A model generated the notes under the pieces. It did no database searches and was not told the origin of the DNA. It saw nothing but the letters and a program-made list of their open reading frames with translations. From assembly GCA_964486865.1 (NCBI GenBank), contig CAZAOZ010000004.1:1-64000 (forward strand): a stretch of DNA of 64,000 nt, read 5' to 3'. A program made the position numbers and the translations under genes. Source of the stretch: Ga0077527 sp964486865. Its GTDB lineage: Bacteria; Pseudomonadota; Gammaproteobacteria; Burkholderiales; SG8-41. How positions within the stretch are numbered: the first letter of the stretch is position 1; every line of letters starts with the position of its first letter. Below are positions 9,129 to 17,110 of this stretch, one piece after another.

Positions 9129-10034
9129 ATGGAAACGCCATCACTGATCCGCATCATCAAGGAAATCGGCCGCGGCAAAAACGCGGCACGCGACCTGTCG
9201 CGCGACAACGCACGCGCGCTGTTCACCACGATTCTGAATGACGAAATCCCGCCGCTGCAACTCGGCGCAATCCTGATCGCGCTGCGCATCAAGGGCGAAT
9301 CGCTGGACGAACTCGCTGGCTTCCTCGACGCCTGCGAAGCCTCGTATCCACACCTCAAGGCCCCCGCCGGCACCGTGCCGCTGGTGATCCCCGCCTACAA
9401 CGGCGCAAGGCAACTGCCCAACCTGACGCCCCTGCTCGCCTCACTGGTCGCCCGCGCAGGCGTGCCGGTGCTGGTGCACGGCGTGCCTGACGATCCGGGA
9501 CGGGTGACGACCATCGAAGTGTTTCAGGCGATGGGCATCGAACCTGCACGTTCCGTTGCCGAAGCAGAACAACAGCTCGCCGCACGCAAACTCGCGGTGA
9601 TCGCCATCGACACGCTGGCGCCGCCGCTGGCGCGCGTGCTGAAACTGCGACGCGAGATCGGCCTGCGCAGTTCGGGACACACGCTGGTGAAAATGCTGCA
9701 GCCTTTCACGACCAAGGCCGTGCGCCTGGTCAGCGTCACCCATCCCGAATACCTGGAACGGATGCGGGCTTTTTTTACCTCTTATGCATCACATGCACTG
9801 CTGTTGCGCGGCGCGGAAGGTGAAGCGGTCGCACATCCGCGGCGGGAGCCGGTGATTGAATGGCTGGATGGCAAAACGGCGGAGGTGTTGCGTGGCGCGG
9901 CGGAGGAAAATCTGCAGTTGCCGGATGGGCGGGACGCAGCGATCACCGCGGACTGGATCAAGGCCGCACTCGCCGGAAAGTATCCGGTGCCGTCAGCGAT
10001 CCTGCACCAAGTCAGTTGCTCGAGTCGGGCTTAG
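9129..10034 (+). pseudogene. ybiB: YbiB-like (TrpD2/glycosyltransferase family) protein, 3' end lost
   Basis: A 301-residue reading frame homologous to YbiB, a DNA-binding protein with the anthranilate phosphoribosyltransferase fold. Motifs include KMLQPF and SYASHALLLRGAEGE. It ends PVPSAILHQ and then VSCSSRA. The intact copy at 62050-63018 continues past the equivalent PMPAPITNQ for about 30 more residues. The foreign tail coincides with the edge of an IS91-family transposase remnant, so the gene appears truncated by insertion and later decay. Most of the fold is intact, so a stable protein is possible; its function is unknown. Confidence 0.75.
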
Positions 10035-10035
10035 G

Positions 10036-10413
10036 TCAGGGAACCAATCTTGATGTCCGCTCCCGCAGCCAAGAGCAGGCGCTCAGGAATACGCTGCGCC
10101 GATACACGCCATCGAGCACCAGGCAGTGCAGATGGATGTTCAAGTTGGCGGACGAGCCGAATCTCTGGATGAGGATGACCGCGCCGGTGTCGGCTGTGGC
10201 GCGTTTCAGGCCTGCCTGCTTGAGCAGAAACCCCGCGATGACGCGGTGGATGATCCGCAGCACCGGCGTGAGCAGCTCGGGCCGTGCGGCGAAGAGGATG
10301 CGCAGCACGATCGGAAACAGCACCCACTGCCTGACCGGCACCTGGGGAATCACCTCATCGACAAGGACCGCAGCGCTCTCGGCCATGCGCCGCGCGCCGC
10401 ACAATTCGGACAC
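10036..10413 (-). mobile_element. IS91-family transposase remnant
   Basis: The minus strand encodes an internal piece of an IS91-type (Y2, HUH) transposase: CGARRMAESAAVLVDEVIPQ, VRQWVL, and FGSSANLNIHLHCLVLDGVY. The HLH within NIHLHCLV is the metal-binding HUH motif. The N-terminal zinc-binding region and the C-terminal catalytic tyrosines are absent, so it is dead. It directly abuts the truncated 3' end of ybiB on one side and the stop codon of the asparaginase gene on the other. Confidence 0.8.
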
Positions 10414-10416
10414 TGA

Positions 10417-11406
10417 TTAACCGCCTGCCTGCCTAAAAATATCACGTAAACGCGCCGGATTGCGCGTCTCACCCAGCGCAACCATCAACAGTATGCGTGC
10501 CTTGACGCCACTCAGGTAACCCGCCGAAATGGCGCCTTGGCGCATCATGCTCTGGAATGAACCCGGGTAGCCCTTGCCGGGATGGGGAGCGCCGGTGCTC
10601 AGCCGAAGCCCGACCACCACGGTGATCCCGGCTGCCAGTGCCTTGCAGACACCGTCAAAAAAAGACTGATTCACGTTGCCGCCACCGGTCGCCTCAACCA
10701 CGATGCCGTCAACACGCGCGTCAATGCAGGCCCTGAAAAACAGGTCGCTGGCACCCTGAGCCATCTTGATGATATGAACTTCAGAACCCAGTCTCTCAAC
10801 ATCAATGAAGACACGCCGTTCCGGCATCGCAAAGAAGGCCACGCCATGCTTGGTAACGCTGCCAATCGGCCCGCCGTCACGCGCGCCGAAACAGGTCAGT
10901 TGCTCCGGGTTTACTTTCACCACATCACGTGCCGCATGAATCTCGCTGCCCAGCGCCACCATCACGCCACGTCCACGCGCCGCAGGGTCGGCCGCAACCT
11001 TGACGGCATACAGCAGATTCCGCGGACCGTCAGGGTCCGGCTCGTCTGCGTTACGCTGCGCGCCGGTGAAAACAACGGGCTTCTCGCTACCCAGCGTCAA
11101 ATCCATCAGGTAGGCCGTCTCCTCGAGCGTGGCCGTGCCGTGCGTCACGACGGCACCGGCTACACGCTCATCGCTCAACAAGCGACGCAGTGTGTCCCGC
11201 AACCCAAACGCTGTGTGGGTATCCATCAAAGCGCTGTTGATGTTGGAATGCTCAATCACACGGATATCCGCCATTTCGGCGATCTCCGGAGCCGCCGCCA
11301 CAAGATCTTCCGCGGTTGCGGCTGACACGTGGCCGCCGATCGTTGCGTCATAGCGCGATGCAATGGTGCCACCGGTCCCTACGACGCCTATGATGGCTTT
11401 TATCAC
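10417..11406 (-). CDS. L-asparaginase-family amidohydrolase with altered active site
   Basis: A protein of about 329 residues of the bacterial asparaginase/glutaminase family, with no clear signal peptide. The nucleophile loop GTGGTIAS and the second catalytic-Thr motif are present, but the latter reads THGTATLEET instead of THGTDTLEET. The Asp that binds the substrate alpha-amino group in E. coli AnsB (D90) is therefore Ala. The catalytic Lys region (RDVVKVN) is kept. The start is taken as GTG 11406, with GGAG about 7 bases upstream; a longer frame from GTG 11433 exists. It lies beside two Bug receptors, so the substrate may be an imported amide other than asparagine. Confidence 0.8.
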   Translation of the reverse strand: MIKAIIGVVGTGGTIASRYDATIGGHVSAATAEDLVAAAPEIAEMADIRVIEHSNINSALMDTHTAFGLRDTLRRLLSDERVAGAVVTHGTATLEETAYLMDLTLGSEKPVVFTGAQRNADEPDPDGPRNLLYAVKVAADPAARGRGVMVALGSEIHAARDVVKVNPEQLTCFGARDGGPIGSVTKHGVAFFAMPERRVFIDVERLGSEVHIIKMAQGASDLFFRACIDARVDGIVVEATGGGNVNQSFFDGVCKALAAGITVVVGLRLSTGAPHPGKGYPGSFQSMMRQGAISAGYLSGVKARILLMVALGETRNPARLRDIFRQAGG

Positions 11407-11445
11407 GACACACTCCGGCAACGTGCGCAACACGATGTCATACCG

Positions 11446-12429
11446 TCACTCCACCTTGATGTTCGCTGCTTTGACGACTTCGCTCCAGCGTTTCATATCG
11501 GCCGTGATAGCAGCCTTGAATTCCGCTGGCGTGCTGGCAATGACATCGAGCCCCATGGCCGACATGCGCTTGATGCTGTCAGGGGACTTGAGCAAGCGCC
11601 TGATTTCCTCGGACAGCTTGTTGACAATGGCGGGCGGCGTTCCGCGAGGCGCCAGTATGCCCTGCCAGTCCCGTACGTAGACATCCGGCGCACCGGCCTC
11701 ACCCATGGTAGGCACCTCCGGCAGAAGTGCAGACCGCGTTTTTGAGGACACCGCGAGCGGCCGCAAACGGTTGCTTTGAATATGCGGCAGCGCCGACGTC
11801 ATCGAAGCAAAGCTCATCGTGATATTGCCTGCAACGACATCAGCGACAGCGGGGCCGCCACCCTTATAGGCAATGTGGTTAAGCTTCACGCCCGTTTTCA
11901 GCGCAAAGAATTCCCCAGTAAGGTGCGGCGCCCCGCCAATGCCTGATGAGCTGAACGTGAGTTGCGATGGTTTTTCCTTGGCAGTCTTGATCAACATGGC
12001 CAGGTTGTTGATCGGTGACCGTGCGGATACGACCAGCACATTGCCGACCGCAGCTGTCATGGTAATGGTTTCAAAATCGTTGACAGGGTGAAACGGGATT
12101 CCCTTGAGCAGACTCGGATTGACCGAATGGCGCATTGACACCAGGACCAGGGTATAACCATCAGGACTGGCTTTTGCCACCAGGTTGGTGCCGATGATGG
12201 CTGCTGCCCCGGGCCGGTTGTCCACAACAATCTGCTGCTTCCAGGATTCCGTGAGTTTTTGTCCGACAATACGCGCCGCACCATCGCTGCTGCCGCCAGG
12301 CGCAACGGGGACCACAAGGCGTATCGGCCGTTCGGGAAATTTTGCCGCATCGCTACCCTGCGCCAGAGCTGCACCCGAAGCGACCAACACCCCGCTGATC
12401 GCGGCCTGCCACAACAATCGACAATTCAT
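11446..12429 (-). CDS. Bug-family (TctC-like) periplasmic solute receptor
   Basis: A protein of about 327 residues. A signal peptide (MNCRLLWQAAISGVLVASGA) is followed by the family hallmark PERPIRLVVPVAPGGSSDGA and the C-terminal EFKAAITADMKRWSEVVKAA. Such receptors bind carboxylates or related small molecules for tripartite tricarboxylate transporters, but many in Bordetella-like genomes are orphans. No TctA/TctB genes are in this window. The ATG at 12429 has AAGGGGA just upstream. It follows the asparaginase-like gene in the same orientation and may share its transcript. Confidence 0.88.
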   Translation of the reverse strand: MNCRLLWQAAISGVLVASGAALAQGSDAAKFPERPIRLVVPVAPGGSSDGAARIVGQKLTESWKQQIVVDNRPGAAAIIGTNLVAKASPDGYTLVLVSMRHSVNPSLLKGIPFHPVNDFETITMTAAVGNVLVVSARSPINNLAMLIKTAKEKPSQLTFSSSGIGGAPHLTGEFFALKTGVKLNHIAYKGGGPAVADVVAGNITMSFASMTSALPHIQSNRLRPLAVSSKTRSALLPEVPTMGEAGAPDVYVRDWQGILAPRGTPPAIVNKLSEEIRRLLKSPDSIKRMSAMGLDVIASTPAEFKAAITADMKRWSEVVKAANIKVE

Positions 12430-12440
12430 GGAAATCCCCT

Positions 12441-12679
12441 TCAATGGTTAGGGTGGGCCGCTGACCGGCCAGAAGCGGACGTAGCCTGCACTTCCAGATT
12501 CTTCACCCACTTTAGGTCTGAAGCCTCCATCCCGCCATACTTCGATTTCCACTTGTAGTGGGTGGCATCGCTGATCCCGTGGCGCCACTTACCGATCAGT
12601 GCCGTGCGGTAGCCGCAGTCTTTGAGCAGCGAGGGATCACCGGCAGCGTCATCACGCGGATCGGGCAGCGCGGCGACGG
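12441..12679 (-). pseudogene. Debris: sulfatase fragment joined to an IS3-family OrfA fragment
   Basis: One minus-strand frame joins two unrelated pieces. The first, LLKDCGYRTALIGKW, is the conserved core segment of type I sulfatases. Immediately after it, HGISDATHYKWKSKYGGMEA and SDLKWVKNLE match the helix-turn-helix region of an IS3-family OrfA transposase. Neither is complete. The downstream end carries the 15-bp motif ACCGGCCAGAAGCGG, also found at 16944. The region is most likely a scar of insertion and deletion rather than a functional gene. Confidence 0.7.
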
Positions 12680-13642
12680 TCATTCCACCTTCGCATCGGA
12701 TGTGCGCACCACCTTTTCCCACTTCACGCTGTCGGCACGGACGACGCGCGCGAAGTCGGCCGGGGAACCGCCGACGGCGTCGGCACCGCGGGAATTCAGC
12801 ATGTTCACCAGCACCGCGTTTTTCAGTGCCTCGTTGAGCGCGGCGTTGATGCGGCTGACGGCAGCGCCCGGCGTGCCCGCCGGGGCGAACACGCCAAACC
12901 AGTTGATGACCTCGTATCCGGGCACGGTTTCGGCGATGGCCGGCAGTTCCGGGAAAGCCGCGGAGCGTTTCGGACTGGTCACCGCGAGGCCATGCAGCTT
13001 GCCCGACTTCACCTGCGGCGCCAGCGGCACGGCGCTGGCGATGGTGAGGCCGATGCGCCCGCCGAGCATGTCGGTGATCAACGGTCCGGTACCCTTGTAG
13101 GGAATATGTTCCATGCGTACCCCCGCCATCGTCTTGAACAGCTCCACCGCGAGGTGGCTCGAGGAACCGCTGCCCGCCGAACCGTAATTCACCTTACCCG
13201 GATTGGATTTGGCATGGGCGATCAGTTCCTTCACCGATTTTCCGGGGAACGACGGCCCCGACGCCATCATCAGCGGCACGGCAACGAACTGGACAACCGG
13301 AACAAAATCCCTGACCGGGTCATACTCGACCTTGCGCAGATGCGGGTTGATCACATGCGGAATCGACGAGAACAGCAGCGTATAGCCGTCGGCATTGGCT
13401 TTCACCGCGATGTCGGTCGCGATCAGTCCGCCGGCACCGCCGCGATTGTCGACCACGACCTGCTGTCCCAGCCGGTCGGTCAACTGCTGCGCCGCGATGC
13501 GACCCAGCGTGTCCGCCGCGCCGCCCGGCGGGAAGCCGACGATCAGCCGCACCGGACGATCGGGATAAGCGCCCGCAGCAATGGCTTGTGAAACCGGCGG
13601 CACGGCCGCCAGAAGCATTGTGCATATCCAACAATGTTTCAT
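12680..13642 (-). CDS. Bug-family (TctC-like) periplasmic solute receptor
   Basis: A protein of about 320 residues with signal peptide MKHCWICTMLLAAVPPVSQA and the hallmark YPDRPVRLIVGFPPGGAADT. The C-terminus DFARVVRADSVKWEKVV is typical of the family. ATG 13642 is chosen because GAGGAGC lies just upstream and the signal peptide starts there; a longer frame to 13699 has no such support. It follows the gamma-glutamyltransferase gene in the same direction. The ligand cannot be read from sequence. Confidence 0.88.
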   Translation of the reverse strand: MKHCWICTMLLAAVPPVSQAIAAGAYPDRPVRLIVGFPPGGAADTLGRIAAQQLTDRLGQQVVVDNRGGAGGLIATDIAVKANADGYTLLFSSIPHVINPHLRKVEYDPVRDFVPVVQFVAVPLMMASGPSFPGKSVKELIAHAKSNPGKVNYGSAGSGSSSHLAVELFKTMAGVRMEHIPYKGTGPLITDMLGGRIGLTIASAVPLAPQVKSGKLHGLAVTSPKRSAAFPELPAIAETVPGYEVINWFGVFAPAGTPGAAVSRINAALNEALKNAVLVNMLNSRGADAVGGSPADFARVVRADSVKWEKVVRTSDAKVE

Positions 13643-13732
13643 GTCTGCTCCTCGTAGCGATTGCGGACTGACGGGCCCCCCGTCCCTACGGTCGAGCATT
13701 CAGCAGCATTCATGCCAGACACCGGTGCACGG

Positions 13733-15451
13733 TTACCACCCCAGCACATAGGCCGGACGCCGCGGATCCGCACCGCCGTGCAACACGCCGCTGGCCTGGT
13801 CATTGACGATGGTGCACACCGACCCCGCCAGCCAGGTCATGTCATCCCACCAGTACAGCTTGTGGCCCATTGCCGCCAGTGCCTCGCCGGTGGACTTGGC
13901 TATGCGCGACTCGAGGTACAGCCGGCCCGGAAAGTACGGATGCGGCTCGAAGGAGCCCGGATAACTGTAGTTCGCAAAACGCGGCGCCTCCACCGCATCC
14001 TGCACACCCATGCCGAAGACGTTGATGTTGAGGAACACCTGGATCATGGCCTGGATCTGCACGTCGCCACCCGGTGTGCCGAAGGGCATGTAGGCCCTGC
14101 CGTTTTTCAGCGCCAGCGCGGGATTCGGCGTCAGCCGCGGCCGCTTGCCCGGCGCCACCGACGAGGGGTGCGAAGGGTCAGCCCAGGACTGGGTGCCGCG
14201 GCCTGAACAGAGGATGCCCACGCCGGGAATCAGCGGCGTCTTGTCGGAGCCGTCGGAGGGCGTCGCCGAGAAGGCGTTGCCGTGGCGGTCGATGACGCAA
14301 AGATACGAAGTGTCGCCCGGCCCCGGCGCCTCATCCGGTTGCGGGACGGGCATGCAGATGTTCTGCAGCGCAGTCAGCGACTTCGGATCGCCGGCCGGCG
14401 GCATTTCCGGCCAGGCACGGTCGTCGCGGATCAGCGTACGGCGCCAGTCGGCGTATTTCTCCGAAAGCAGGCCGGCCAGCGGCACCTTGACGAACTTCGG
14501 GTCGCCGAAATGGTGGTGACGGTCGGCGAATGCGAGCTTCAACGCCTCGGTGACGACATGGATGTATTGCGGCGTGTTGTGCCCCAGCGCCTTCAGGTCA
14601 TAGCCCTTGAGGATATTGAGGGCCATCGGCAACGCCGGACCCTGAGACCACGGGCCGCAGGCATGCAGCTCGATGTTGCCGAATTTCGATTTCACGGTCG
14701 GCTCTAAATTGACCTTGAATCCGGCGAAATCCTCATAACGCATCAGACCGCCCTGCCCGGTAATCCATTGCGTTACCTCGCGCGCAATATCGCCCTTGTA
14801 GAAGGCATCGCGCGCCGCCTGCAGCCCGGCCTTGCGGCCCTTGCGCTTCGCGCGGCGCTCCTCGTCGACCATGTATTTGAGCGTGCGGCCGAGATCGGCC
14901 TGCACGAACACCTTGCCCGGCACAGGCGGCTTGCCGCCGGGCATGAACACCTTCTTGCTCGACGGCCAGCGACCGTAGTAATCGGTGTTGCCGGCAATGA
15001 ATTCCGCCATCAGCGGATACATCGGAAAGCCTTCGCTGGCGAAACGGATGGCGGCAGAGGCCACTTCGCCGAAACTCATGGTGCCGAAATTCGACAACGC
15101 GGTGATCCAGGCGTCCGGCGCGGCCGGCACCACGCAGCGCTCGACGCCGGGCGGAATCTTGCCGCCGTGTTTTTTCAGGAAATAGTCGGGCGTCACCGCC
15201 GCCGGCCACACACCGAGGCCGTCGATCGAGCGCACCTTGCGGTCCTTCGCGGTATAGATGATCTGCGGCGCGACGCCGCCGATGTTGACCTTCTCGGTCT
15301 GCAGCACACCGATGGCCAGGCCCGCCGCAACGCCGGCATCGATGGCATTGCCACCGGCCTCGAGAATCTCGAAAGCGGCGTGCGCCGCAAGGTAATGACC
15401 TGCGGCAACCATGTGCCGGGTACCCATGATTGTCATGCGACTGCCTTCCAT
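13733..15451 (-). CDS. Gamma-glutamyltransferase-family hydrolase
   Basis: A protein of about 572 residues of the Ntn-hydrolase GGT family. The segment PGDTSYLCVIDRHGNAFSAT contains the Thr that becomes the N-terminal nucleophile after self-cleavage into large and small subunits. GGNAIDAG near the N-terminus is also conserved. No clear signal peptide is seen, so it may be cytoplasmic, unlike classical GGT. ATG 15451 is preceded by AAGGGGG; GTG 15472 is an alternative. The usual TTHYS box is changed to DTSYL, common in divergent GGT-like amidases, so cephalosporin- or gamma-glutamyl-type substrates remain open. Confidence 0.82.
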   Translation of the reverse strand: MEGSRMTIMGTRHMVAAGHYLAAHAAFEILEAGGNAIDAGVAAGLAIGVLQTEKVNIGGVAPQIIYTAKDRKVRSIDGLGVWPAAVTPDYFLKKHGGKIPPGVERCVVPAAPDAWITALSNFGTMSFGEVASAAIRFASEGFPMYPLMAEFIAGNTDYYGRWPSSKKVFMPGGKPPVPGKVFVQADLGRTLKYMVDEERRAKRKGRKAGLQAARDAFYKGDIAREVTQWITGQGGLMRYEDFAGFKVNLEPTVKSKFGNIELHACGPWSQGPALPMALNILKGYDLKALGHNTPQYIHVVTEALKLAFADRHHHFGDPKFVKVPLAGLLSEKYADWRRTLIRDDRAWPEMPPAGDPKSLTALQNICMPVPQPDEAPGPGDTSYLCVIDRHGNAFSATPSDGSDKTPLIPGVGILCSGRGTQSWADPSHPSSVAPGKRPRLTPNPALALKNGRAYMPFGTPGGDVQIQAMIQVFLNINVFGMGVQDAVEAPRFANYSYPGSFEPHPYFPGRLYLESRIAKSTGEALAAMGHKLYWWDDMTWLAGSVCTIVNDQASGVLHGGADPRRPAYVLGW

Positions 15452-15678
15452 CTTGCGGACCCCCTTGATCACCTATCGCCTGTCACAGTGTATTGGAATT
15501 TCAAACCACCTTTCTCCCGATTCGCGACGGTATCTCCGGGCCGAGAAGCGGTCAGTCACGCGGTGTTTGGTGAAGATTCCCCTCTCGCGCGGATTTTTCG
15601 GTCGCTCCGTCGCCCCGTGGGGGCCGATTTCGACGCACACTGACCGCCACTGCTTATTATATGGCGTCGGCGTGCAGC
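15452..15678. other. Intergenic region with no gene seen
   Basis: About 200 bp between the D-amino-acid dehydrogenase stop and the GGT-like start. No RNA or intact small gene is visible; it probably holds the GGT promoter. Confidence 0.35.
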
Positions 15679-16920
15679 TCAGAACCGCGACACGCGATAC
15701 GGCGCAAGATCGATGCGCGGCGTGCGCCCCGCGATCATGTCGGCCACCAGGCGGCCGGTGGGCGCGCCGCCGACCAGTCCGATGTGGCCGTGGCCGAAGG
15801 CATAGTGCACGTTGCCGAATCGCGTCGACCGCGAAATTACCGGCGTGGAGTCCGGCATCGACGGCCGGCGGCCCATCCACTTCGTCGCATCGACATTGCT
15901 GATGCCGGGGAACATGCGCTGCATCAGTTTGCCCAGCACGTCGGCGCGCGCGTAATTGGGCTCGGCATTGACGCCGGCGAACTCGCTCTGCCCGGCGATG
16001 CGCAGGCCCATTTCCATCGGCGTCACAAAACATTTGTGTTCCGGCACCATTACCGGCATCGGCAGCCGGTAACGCGGATCGGAATACGTGATGTGATAAC
16101 CGCGCTCCGCTTCCAGTGGCACGACATCGCCCAGTTGCGCGGTGAATTCGCTCGAATGCGCGCCGGCGCAGATCACCAGGTGTTCCACCGGCAGTTCGCC
16201 GGCATCGGTGCGCAGCGCGCGCGGCCCGTCCGCGCCGACATCGATGCCGAGCACCCTGCGCTGCAGGATTTTGCCGCCGTCGCGCTCGAACTGCGCGGCC
16301 AGCGCCTTGGTCAGCCGTTCGGGATTGGCGCACCAGCCGTGGTCGTGCAGGAACAGGCCCATTTCATGGTCGCCGTGCAGTCCGGGCAGGCGTTTGCGGA
16401 TTTCCGCCGCGTCGAGTTCGTCGATCACCACGCCGCGGTCGCGCCGCAGTTTCCAGCCTAGGGCGTCGCCCTGATACGCGCGGCGCGAGGAATACACCAC
16501 CATGTAACCGCTTTTATGGATCAGATCTTCGACCCCGGCGCTTTTGACCAGCGGCGTATAGGCGTCAAAGGTCTGTACCAGCAGCGCGCGCAGGCCGTCG
16601 GCGATTTTCTCTACCCGTTTAATGTCGGCGGCCGCGACAAATTTCAGCAGCCACGGCAGCGCACGCGGCAGGTACGACCAGCGCAGCGCCAGCGGCCCCA
16701 GCGGATCGAGCAGATAGCCGGGCACCTGCGCCAGTACGCCGGGCATCGCGATCGGCACGCAGGATCCGGGGCTGAGGATGCCGGCATTGCCGAAGGAGCA
16801 ATATTCTCCGGGCGGTCGCTGGTCAACGACAGTGACCTGGTGGCCGTCGCGCCGCAGGTAACTGGCGGTGGCGATGCCGACGATGCCGGCGCCGATGACG
16901 GTGATGTTGCGGGTTTGCAT
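15679..16920 (-). CDS. D-amino-acid dehydrogenase-type FAD oxidoreductase (DAO family)
   Basis: A 413-residue flavoprotein. The N-terminal dinucleotide-binding motif is VIGAGIVGIATASYL, and the C-terminal FGHGHIGLVGGAPTGRLVAD closes the DAO fold. The SFGNAGILSPG segment resembles DadA, the membrane-associated quinone-linked D-amino-acid dehydrogenase. Length fits DadA. It is co-directional with the hydantoinase and GGT-like genes, consistent with oxidising D-amino acids released from derivatives, but this link is inferred only from position. Confidence 0.85.
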   Translation of the reverse strand: MQTRNITVIGAGIVGIATASYLRRDGHQVTVVDQRPPGEYCSFGNAGILSPGSCVPIAMPGVLAQVPGYLLDPLGPLALRWSYLPRALPWLLKFVAAADIKRVEKIADGLRALLVQTFDAYTPLVKSAGVEDLIHKSGYMVVYSSRRAYQGDALGWKLRRDRGVVIDELDAAEIRKRLPGLHGDHEMGLFLHDHGWCANPERLTKALAAQFERDGGKILQRRVLGIDVGADGPRALRTDAGELPVEHLVICAGAHSSEFTAQLGDVVPLEAERGYHITYSDPRYRLPMPVMVPEHKCFVTPMEMGLRIAGQSEFAGVNAEPNYARADVLGKLMQRMFPGISNVDATKWMGRRPSMPDSTPVISRSTRFGNVHYAFGHGHIGLVGGAPTGRLVADMIAGRTPRIDLAPYRVSRF

Positions 16921-16943
16921 AACGATGCCGGATTATAGGGTCT

Positions 16944-17061
16944 GTGAACCGGCCAGAAGCGGTCACTCGCGGGCCAACGTTAGAAATCACCGGCGCTGTG
17001 CAGCTTTATCGCGCAGCGTCCGGTGGATTGATGGATTGGGCATAGGCCGCTCACTTGGTTT
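16944..17061 (-). repeat. Intergenic sequence with a PNPSIHRT-type mini-ORF and GGCCAGAAGCGG motif
   Basis: The minus strand has an 18-codon frame, MPNPSIHRTLRDKAAQRR, followed by TGA. Just past it is ACCGGCCAGAAGCGG, the same 15-mer seen at 12460 next to IS debris. Similar PNPSI-RT peptides are familiar as stray tails on annotated proteins, suggesting a widespread short mobile or repeat element, but this is memory rather than a search result. No ribosome site was seen. Confidence 0.35.
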
Positions 17062-17110
17062 TCTTGCAATGGTCTTACTTCGACCCCATTGCTCTCATCA
17101 TCAGCGAAGT

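Noticed and set aside
12441..12722. 93-residue frame as a genuine small protein
   Set aside because: It joins parts of a sulfatase and an IS3 transposase and ends in unrelated sequence; a scar is the simpler reading.
16944..17061. Integron attC site
   Set aside because: AACGTTAG-like bases occur, but paired core sites with the needed symmetry could not be found, and there is no integrase.
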